Assembly (NCBI GenBank): GCA_029261675.1 | Contig: JAJDBA010000233.1 | Span: 1-13,373 of the forward strand | Direction: 5' to 3' | Length of the DNA: 13,373 bases | DNA from: Nitrospinaceae bacterium | GTDB taxonomy: Bacteria > Nitrospinota > Nitrospinia > Nitrospinales > VA-1 | In this document: positions 6,826 through 11,875 of the stretch, piece after piece | Numbering within the stretch: position 1 is the stretch's first letter | Layout: each line of letters starts with the position of its first letter | Notes under the pieces: generated by a model | What the model was told of the DNA's origin: nothing | The model's input: only the letters and a program-made list of their open reading frames with translations | Databases searched by the model: none | Translations under genes and position numbers: made by a program

Positions 6826-7731
6826 CTAATGTGTTTGTGCGAAGGAGCTTTGCCCTTCCAGCTTTTTCAGTTTTTCGATTTCGAGATCAGAAAGGGTTTT
6901 ATAAATTTCCAGCACACTTCGATGGATGTAAGATTCATCGCCTTTAATGGCCAAGGCAGACCAGTAACGCGTGAGAGCCTCTTGATACATTTTTTTCTTT
7001 TTATAGATATCTCCAAGGCGCATATGAACTTCGAATCGATCCGGCTCCAGAACGGAAACTCGTTCCAACATATTGGCGGCTTCTAGAAGTTTCCCCGACC
7101 TTTCAAACTCATTGCCCAGTGCTTCCAGGTAAGCAGGATTTTCGGGTTCCATATCGATGGCTTTTAAAATATGTTCTGTTCCCTGTTCAAACCTTTTATC
7201 TTTAATAAGCAACCGGCCCAATCGATAATGACTGACCGAATGTCTGCTGTCTGTATTCAATGCGCTTAAATAAGTTTTTTCAGCCTCGTCGAGCAGATCT
7301 TCTTTTTCCTGGAGTTCACCTAAAACGCTAAGGGCATGTGCTGAGTCAGGATTTTTTTTGGCCGCTGTTTTTAATTGCACAAAGGCTTCTTCTCTTTTCC
7401 CTTGTGAATATTGGATGGAAGCCAGGTTGATGCGACTGAAAGTATCTTCCGTCTGTTTCAAAACATCTTGATAAATTTTTGCAGCTTGGTCGTTCTTGCC
7501 TTGATCCTGATAAACCACAGCTAGGTTGTAGAGAGCAAATGTGTCTTTAGGGTTTTTTCTTAATGCGAGTTTGTATTCTTCGATGGCTTTAGCGAATTCT
7601 TTGTTGTCGTAGTGGTCCACACCTCTATTGAAATGACTGTCGATTGGAGCAGGAACGTTGGCGCAACCAAAAAAGAAAACCAGCTGGCAACACAAAATAA
7701 TCTTTGTGGAATTTTTTCGGATATTTAGCAT
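6826..7731 (-). CDS. TPR-repeat lipoprotein
   Basis: A 301-residue protein with a lipoprotein-type signal: a basic N-terminus, a hydrophobic stretch (about 10-21) and a lipobox-like F-F-G-C, with Cys23 as the expected acylated residue. From about residue 32 to 265 it consists of roughly seven tandem 34-residue tetratricopeptide repeats (recurrent A-L-Y-N-L-A..Y..Q-G-K...A...Y and final N-P-x), making a helical protein-binding superhelix. It is probably anchored on the periplasmic face of the inner or outer membrane. Its ATG is 2 nt after the mlaD stop, and the next gene (glycosyltransferase) starts 6 nt after its TAG, so it is firmly embedded in the operon. It may scaffold Mla components, but this is inference from position only. 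Confidence 0.85.
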   Translation of the reverse strand: MLNIRKNSTKIILCCQLVFFFGCANVPAPIDSHFNRGVDHYDNKEFAKAIEEYKLALRKNPKDTFALYNLAVVYQDQGKNDQAAKIYQDVLKQTEDTFSRINLASIQYSQGKREEAFVQLKTAAKKNPDSAHALSVLGELQEKEDLLDEAEKTYLSALNTDSRHSVSHYRLGRLLIKDKRFEQGTEHILKAIDMEPENPAYLEALGNEFERSGKLLEAANMLERVSVLEPDRFEVHMRLGDIYKKKKMYQEALTRYWSALAIKGDESYIHRSVLEIYKTLSDLEIEKLKKLEGQSSFAQTH

Positions 7732-7733
7732 GG

Positions 7734-8855
7734 TTAATTGCCTGACACTTTATCTAAACGCTTCATCCGCGTATCTGGGTTCCCTGAAATGGCACGTTCA
7801 TCAGGAGCAACGGGAACCTCATCGGATTTGCGGACCAATTTCCATGGGTTACGCTTCAAATCTTCGGTCAACGATTTCAGGTTGCGTGAAGTCTGGTTCA
7901 TATTTTTGAGAAGCTCCAACAAACTCCTGCGATTCTCGACCATAATGGAATTTCCCTGATCCAGGGTCTGTGCAACGCTGGTTGCCGTGCGGTCTATATC
8001 GACTGTGATTTCCTGAGCATTTGCTTCCATACTGTTAATCAAGCTGGTTACGCCTGGTCGGGTGTCCGCCATCAGTATTTCCATTTCGCGGGACATGTTA
8101 TGCATTTGGCTTATAATTTCACGAAGTTCGGTGTCTTTTTCAGTTAATAGTTTATCGGCTTTTTCTGAAATGGAAGCCACGTGTTCGAAAGTGGCACCGA
8201 GTTTGCCTCCGTTTTTATCCATAAATCTGGAAAGTTTTCCAGAAACTTTCAGAGCGTTATCCATATTTGCTTTGATTGCAGGCCGGTTTTCCATAACAGC
8301 GGAATCTATATGTGCAACGGATGTACGCACGCCCTCCAAAGTGGTTCGAACATCTGCAACCAGACCTTCTGTAAGTTTGGTAAATCGTCGAATTTCTAAA
8401 ATAACTTCGGTAGCCATGTCTCCAATTTTTGCAATCTCAAAAGAATCTTCCCCAATTAGATCTTCTTTTTGCGCTAATTCAGGAGAGCCTTGTGTACCTG
8501 GTCGGATATCAATATAGAGACCGCCCATTAATCCAGCGGTCTTAATCATGGCAACGGAATCCTTTTTAATAATAATAGCGGGGTTGATTTCGGCGATCAC
8601 AGTTACCCGGTCCATACCCTTGGCATGTTTTGATCCCAGCAATTCGATATCTTTTACAGAACCAATATCTAGCCCGGCATATCGCACTGGAGCGCCGACT
8701 TCCATTCCACCCGTAAAATTGAAAACAACTCTAAGCATTTTACGGGGTTTGAAATAGTCTTGAATATTTCCGATCATAAAGATCATAGCGATCAGTCCGA
8801 CCATGCTGACGAAAATAAATAACCCGGCTTTAACTTCTGATGAACGGTATCCCAT
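7734..8855 (-). CDS. mlaD: MlaD-type MCE-domain lipid-transport protein
   Basis: Periplasmic substrate-binding ring subunit of the Mla ABC lipid transporter. The 373-residue protein starts with a short cytoplasmic segment, then one membrane anchor (about residues 9-30), then an MCE domain (about 35-115) with the hallmark G-A-P-V-R-Y-A-G-L-D-I-G-S-V-K. The long C-terminal part (about 140-340) is predicted helical, with MCE-associated coiled-coil character, and is much longer than the roughly 180-residue E. coli MlaD. That is usual outside enterobacteria. The ATG at 8855 is chosen because M-G-Y-R-S-S-E-V-K-A-G-L-F matches typical N-termini. A TTG at 8870 in frame is the alternative. A CCCAC-GTGGG inverted repeat covers the upstream 10-20 nt, where a ribosome site would be. 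It ends 2 nt before the TPR lipoprotein gene. Confidence 0.92.
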   Translation of the reverse strand: MGYRSSEVKAGLFIFVSMVGLIAMIFMIGNIQDYFKPRKMLRVVFNFTGGMEVGAPVRYAGLDIGSVKDIELLGSKHAKGMDRVTVIAEINPAIIIKKDSVAMIKTAGLMGGLYIDIRPGTQGSPELAQKEDLIGEDSFEIAKIGDMATEVILEIRRFTKLTEGLVADVRTTLEGVRTSVAHIDSAVMENRPAIKANMDNALKVSGKLSRFMDKNGGKLGATFEHVASISEKADKLLTEKDTELREIISQMHNMSREMEILMADTRPGVTSLINSMEANAQEITVDIDRTATSVAQTLDQGNSIMVENRRSLLELLKNMNQTSRNLKSLTEDLKRNPWKLVRKSDEVPVAPDERAISGNPDTRMKRLDKVSGN

Positions 8856-8863
8856 ATCTATAT

Positions 8864-8875
8864 CCCACAAGTGGG
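8864..8875 (-). repeat. Inverted repeat at the mlaD translation start
   Basis: Read on the gene strand it is CCCAC-TT-GTGGG, 9-20 nt upstream of the mlaD ATG, covering the only purine-rich block that could act as a ribosome site. The CCCAC/GTGGG stem is the same as that of hairpin repeat copy 2, but the TAGC loop and the GGCAAT tail are missing. It may tune MlaD synthesis relative to MlaF. Confidence 0.4.
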
Positions 8876-8950
8876 CCTTGGTTTCCGCGACTTCTCACGG
8901 CTAATAAATAAAAAGCTCTATCAATCACTCGCTTTATTGCGGGGAATCAA

Positions 8951-9757
8951 TTAGACTTTAATCATTCCTTTGAGTTCTTCTCCATAATCGGTTTGGCTTT
9001 TACTGAACGGGATGGGTCCATCCGGACTTCCCTCTATAAATTGTTGCACTCTCGGATCATCACTATTTCTAATCTCATCTGGAGAACCAGAAGCAATGAT
9101 CTTCCCTTTGAACAACATGATAATTTTATCTGAAATTCTCATGGCACTGGGAATTTCATGGGTGACCACAACCGATGTGATCCCCATCTTGCGGCTGAGG
9201 TCGATGATTAATTTATCGATCACACCAATGGAGATAGGATCAAGCCCCGCCGAAGGTTCATCATAGAAAACGATTTTCGGGTCTAGAGCGATGGCTCGCG
9301 CCAAAGCTATGCGTTTGACCATACCTCCGGAGAGTTGCGCTGGCTTAAGGTGTTCTGCGCCTCTTAGCCCAACCATTTCTAATTTCATTTTCACCATTAT
9401 CTGAATGGTGCTTTCGTTAAGCTCCGTATGTTCCCGCATGGGAAGAGCAACATTATCTTCCACGGTCAGGGAATTAAATAAAGCACCACTCTGAAACATG
9501 ATGCCGAATTTTTTTCTGACGCTATTAGCGGCTTCCCCCTTTAGCAAGCTGACTTCTTCGCCATCGATCCAGATTTCTCCTGAATCGGGCGTGTATGCCC
9601 CAATGAGATGTTTCAGTACCGTACTTTTTCCGCTACCGCTACCGCCGATGATGGAAGTGATCTGACCTTTTTCCATCTTAGCGTTGAAGTCATCAAGCAC
9701 GACAATTTTTTTGTCGCCTTCGCCAAATGATTTCCTGAGGTGATTGATTTCTATCAT
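8951..9757 (-). CDS. mlaF: MlaF-type ABC transporter ATPase
   Basis: Cytoplasmic ATPase that drives Mla phospholipid transport between outer and inner membranes. The 268-residue protein has every ABC motif: Walker A G-G-S-G-S-G-K-S-T (38-46), Q-loop Q89, signature L-S-G-G-M (142-146), Walker B I-V-F-Y-D-E with catalytic E167, D-loop A-G-L-D-P, and switch His200. The signature followed by V-K-R-I-A-L-A-R-A, and P-S-A-G-L-D-P-I-S, are typical of the MlaF/Ttg2A group. A C-terminal extension of about 30 residues follows the core, as in MlaF, where it contacts the neighbouring ATPase subunit. The ATG shares one base with the mlaE TGA (TGATG), so translation is coupled. A 95-nt gap with two possible hairpins separates it from mlaD. 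Confidence 0.95.
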   Translation of the reverse strand: MIEINHLRKSFGEGDKKIVVLDDFNAKMEKGQITSIIGGSGSGKSTVLKHLIGAYTPDSGEIWIDGEEVSLLKGEAANSVRKKFGIMFQSGALFNSLTVEDNVALPMREHTELNESTIQIMVKMKLEMVGLRGAEHLKPAQLSGGMVKRIALARAIALDPKIVFYDEPSAGLDPISIGVIDKLIIDLSRKMGITSVVVTHEIPSAMRISDKIIMLFKGKIIASGSPDEIRNSDDPRVQQFIEGSPDGPIPFSKSQTDYGEELKGMIKV

Positions 9758-10575
9758 CAGAATACAAAGAAAAATAAAGATGTAAATATCAAATCTGCAA
9801 TGATCACCAGGATCATTGAAACCACAACCGCAGTACGTGTGTTTTGCCCTACTTTTTCGGCTCCCCCTTCAATAATGAAAGCCATATAACTGCCAACCAT
9901 CACAATGATGACAGCAAACACAACGCTTTTTATCAATCCAGTAACAACGTCTTTCACGACCATTGCGTCGAGGGAGTTATTGATATAAACCACAGGATCA
10001 ATACCCAGCGTGGTTGTTCCAATCAAGAATCCCCCCAATATTCCCATGAGGTCTGCCATGATCGTTAAGCAAGGCAGCATGATCAGGAGAGCCAGAAAAC
10101 GTGGGGTGATCAAAAACTTGACCGGATTCAGCGCCATAGTTTCCAAAGCCAGTACTTCGTCGGAAACCTTCATGGTCCCCATTTCAGCAGTGAAGGCGGC
10201 TCCCACACGACCTGCCATTACCAGAGCTGTCATCAAAGGTCCTAGTTCTCTGAGAATGGCAACACCGACTAACGCACCAACGAATTCCAAGGCTCCAAGC
10301 CGACTCAATTGATGCGCGGACTGGAATGCAAGGATAACACCGATCAAAAACGAAACCAGAAACACAATGGTCGAAGATTTAACACCCACCTCTTCCATTT
10401 GCGTCCATACCGGACGCCATTTGATTGGCTTGCCTCGTAACGGTTCTATAAATGTGCAATATAATGTTGATCGGGTCAGATAATACAGTCCGCTTATTTC
10501 TCTAAAAAAATCTGCAGAAGTATCTACAAATTCGAAACCTCTTCTACCTATGAATCCAAAAAATGACCTGACCAT
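9757..10575 (-). CDS. mlaE: MlaE-type ABC transporter permease
   Basis: Inner-membrane permease of the Mla lipid transporter, which as a dimer binds MlaF in the cytoplasm and the MlaD ring in the periplasm. The 272-residue protein has an amphipathic N-terminal region, then five or so membrane segments. The family-diagnostic cytoplasmic loop reads R-E-L-G-P-L-M-T-A-L, A-G-R-V-G-A-A-F-T-A-E-M-G, then M-A-L-N-P-V. The start at 10575 is preferred because a clear AAGGG ribosome site lies 5 nt upstream and the N-terminus then matches relatives. A longer form from a TTG at 10626 would add 17 residues and begin inside a hairpin, so it is unlikely. There is no N-terminal STAS domain. The STAS protein is encoded separately just upstream. 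Confidence 0.94.
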   Translation of the reverse strand: MVRSFFGFIGRRGFEFVDTSADFFREISGLYYLTRSTLYCTFIEPLRGKPIKWRPVWTQMEEVGVKSSTIVFLVSFLIGVILAFQSAHQLSRLGALEFVGALVGVAILRELGPLMTALVMAGRVGAAFTAEMGTMKVSDEVLALETMALNPVKFLITPRFLALLIMLPCLTIMADLMGILGGFLIGTTTLGIDPVVYINNSLDAMVVKDVVTGLIKSVVFAVIIVMVGSYMAFIIEGGAEKVGQNTRTAVVVSMILVIIADLIFTSLFFFVF

Positions 10576-10580
10576 TTTTT

Positions 10581-10585
10581 CCCTT
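10581..10585 (-). promoter_or_regulatory. Ribosome-binding site fixing the mlaE start
   Basis: AAGGG on the minus strand followed by five A residues and ATG. It decides between the ATG at 10575 and the in-frame TTG at 10626. Confidence 0.75.
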
Positions 10586-10620
10586 GGGGCGTGCGATGGC
10601 GCACAAATCTCTATCCAGAA

Positions 10621-10640
10621 GCGCAACGATTATCGTTCGC
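10621..10640 (-). repeat. Hairpin in the STAS-mlaE gap
   Basis: GCG plus AACGA pair with TCGTT plus CGC around a three-base loop, with a single unpaired base in one arm, giving an eight-pair stem. It lies 46 nt upstream of the mlaE ATG and just downstream of hairpin repeat copy 2 on the transcript. No T-run follows, so it is not an ordinary terminator. It could be an RNA-processing, stabilising or regulatory structure. Confidence 0.45.
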
Positions 10641-10653
10641 TCAATAACGTTCT

Positions 10654-10679
10654 GACCTATTGCCTCCCACGCTAGTGGG
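10654..10679 (-). repeat. Dispersed hairpin repeat, copy 2 (at the STAS-gene stop codon)
   Basis: On the minus strand: stem CCCAC / GTGGG, loop TAGC, tail AGGCAATAGGTC. The loop TAG is the stop codon of the STAS gene and the preceding CAC encodes its last residue, His, exactly as at the end of dxr. It differs from copy 1 at only two positions, which pair with each other. Confidence 0.7.
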
Positions 10680-11010
10680 CAAGGGCTTGTTCTTTTGTGT
10701 CGAAAACTTCAAAAACGGTTAACAGACGTGCTATCTCGAACACATCTTTGACTCCCGGTGTCAGGGAAACCAGTCTAAACTTGTTTTGGCTGCTGTGGCT
10801 CCACTGTAAACCTTCGACCAGTGTTGCAATGCCGGAACTGTCTATATAAGAGACTCCAGATAAATCCACAATGATCGCTTTATTATTTTCTTGAAATAAC
10901 GGAGCGAGAATATCGCGAACCTTTGTCGATGAACTCATGTCGATATCGCCGTTAACAGATACCGTCACCGTGTTTTCCGAAGGACGATCTAATTTCAACT
11001 CAATACTCAT
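10672..11010 (-). CDS. STAS-domain protein (anti-anti-sigma factor / MlaB-like)
   Basis: A 112-residue single STAS domain, alternating strands and helices, cytosolic. Residues V-D-L-S-G-V-S-Y-I-D-S-S-G-I-A-T-L contain the conserved D57-S58-S59-G60, where Ser58 is the phosphorylation site in SpoIIAA/RsbV proteins. Two roles are possible. It may be an RsbV-type anti-anti-sigma factor, supported by the overlapping RsbW-like kinase gene. Or it may be the STAS subunit of the Mla transporter (MlaB), which binds MlaF, supported by the four Mla-related genes that follow. The two are not exclusive. It overlaps the kinase gene by 4 bp (ATGA). The last two codons, CAC TAG, belong to hairpin repeat copy 2. 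A 96-nt gap with two hairpins follows before mlaE. Confidence 0.88.
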   Translation of the reverse strand: MSIELKLDRPSENTVTVSVNGDIDMSSSTKVRDILAPLFQENNKAIIVDLSGVSYIDSSGIATLVEGLQWSHSSQNKFRLVSLTPGVKDVFEIARLLTVFEVFDTKEQALAH

Positions 11011-11450
11011 TCTTTATCCTTCTCCTGAGCTGATGTTAGCTCGCTTTTTAATTTTTTTACCATGGTGAGCAAGGTGCCCTTTGCGCGTTCGGTGCAATAG
11101 CTGACATCATCCATGATCTCGTTTATGAAATGGGTTCCCAGTCCGCCTGGTTTTATCTGATCGAGGCAACGCGGCTTGATCTCGCTGCTATCGCATTGCT
11201 TACCGTAATCTCTTATCTGTACTTTAAAATCATCGCCATCGATATGGAATGTCGCCTCGATGGGTTCCTCGCAGGGGCCTCCATACCCGTGCTTGATAAC
11301 ATTCGAGCAGGCTTCATCCACACAAAGAATGAGACGCCTTGCAGTTTCATCAGGGACTTCATGATAATTCAGAAGCTCCTGAAGAACTTTACGTATCAAA
11401 CCCAGATACTTTGGGTGGCTGGGTATAGAAAGTTTTATGGGTTGGGACAT
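11007..11450 (-). CDS. RsbW/SpoIIAB-like serine kinase (anti-sigma factor type, GHKL ATPase)
   Basis: A 147-residue stand-alone HATPase domain of the anti-sigma type, which phosphorylates a partner STAS protein on serine. The ATP-binding boxes are clear: N-box C-V-D-E-A-C-S-N-V-I-K-H-G-Y with E46 and N50, G1 box I-R-D-Y-G-K-Q (D81, G83), and G2 box P-G-G-L-G-T-H-F (101-108). Length and domain content match RsbW relatives. There is no receiver, PP2C or sensor domain. It is the first gene of the operon, 30 or so nt downstream of a good promoter, and overlaps the STAS gene by 4 bp, so kinase and substrate are probably made in a fixed ratio. No sigma factor or PP2C phosphatase gene is in this window, so the output is unknown. 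Confidence 0.87.
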   Translation of the reverse strand: MSQPIKLSIPSHPKYLGLIRKVLQELLNYHEVPDETARRLILCVDEACSNVIKHGYGGPCEEPIEATFHIDGDDFKVQIRDYGKQCDSSEIKPRCLDQIKPGGLGTHFINEIMDDVSYCTERAKGTLLTMVKKLKSELTSAQEKDKE

Positions 11451-11486
11451 ACAGTTATTGAATTTTTATTTATTATTGATACAAAC

Positions 11487-11514
11487 AGTATACCTTGAAA
11501 CCCCGTTATTTCAA
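11487..11514 (-). promoter_or_regulatory. Sigma70-type promoter for the kinase-STAS-Mla operon
   Basis: On the minus strand TTGAAA (11514-11509) and TATACT (11492-11487) are separated by 16 nt. Each hexamer matches consensus at five of six positions. Transcription would begin near 11480, about 30 nt before the kinase ATG. Hairpin repeat copy 3 starts 9 nt upstream of the -35 box. Confidence 0.6.
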
Positions 11515-11522
11515 CCATATCA

Positions 11523-11547
11523 CCCGCTAGCGCGGGGGGCAATGGGC
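11523..11547 (+). repeat. Dispersed hairpin repeat, copy 3 (in the divergent spacer)
   Basis: Stem CCCGC / GCGGG with loop TAGC, followed by GGGCAATGGGC. Compared with copy 2 it has a second compensatory stem change (A-T replaced by G-C). Unlike copies 1 and 2 it is not at a gene end, but beside the operon promoter. A further short stem, GGGC-AAGA-GCCC, follows at 11544-11555. Confidence 0.6.
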
Positions 11548-11555
11548 AAGAGCCC

Positions 11556-11677
11556 GTTAAGAAAGAGAAACCCTAAGCCTGCCCAAAAAGACATTTTTAG
11601 CCACTTTAAGTCTCCGACCAAAAACCTCCAGTAGCAAGAAACAATCACTTTTCTGGTTGGCAAAACGATTGTTGATA
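11556..11677. other. Non-coding part of the divergent spacer
   Basis: Within the 425-bp gap between the minus-strand kinase gene and the plus-strand acyltransferase gene, this part shows no convincing gene, promoter or repeat. The plus-strand open frame across 11437-11634 overlaps the promoter and repeat and has no family-like character. Confidence 0.5.
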
Positions 11678-11854
11678 CTAATTTCCAGGTATATTCTTTA
11701 TTGCCTTCTGGGTTGGAATAGGGCTAACAGAGGTTACAATCCTCATGCTAAAATCATAGCCGCCACATCGAACCGAAGAATCATTCAAACTCCCATGTAC
11801 TCTTAAATAGTCATCAAACCTATAGTGCTTACCACGAGCCAATTTTCTACCCAT
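11678..11854 (-). pseudogene. 58-codon open frame, possible remnant of an FGE-sulfatase-type (SUMF1-like) gene
   Basis: An ATG-to-TAG frame on the minus strand, 58 residues, in the divergent spacer. The stretch L-R-V-H-G-S-L-N-D-S-S-V-R-C, then Y-D-F-S-M-R-I-V, loosely resembles the end of formylglycine-generating-enzyme-like domains (R-G-G-S-W-N-D..., then G-F-R-I-V) with the segment between them missing. The rest of such a domain is absent, because the 5' side runs into the acyltransferase gene on the other strand. No strong ribosome site is seen. It may be a decayed gene end, a real small gene, or chance. The family link is a weak visual match. Confidence 0.25.
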
Positions 11855-11875
11855 TGTATGCTGTCTTGACCTTCC

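Noticed and set aside
8062..8517. A 151-codon plus-strand open frame opposite mlaD.
   Set aside because: It is serine-rich antisense translation of a clear MCE protein, with no domain features.
11130..11498. A 122-codon plus-strand open frame opposite the kinase gene.
   Set aside because: The minus strand carries all three GHKL ATP-binding boxes and a good promoter. The plus frame has neither.
11866..11871. TTGACC just before the acyltransferase start, considered as a -35 box.
   Set aside because: The matching -10 would fall inside the coding region and no suitable hexamer is there.
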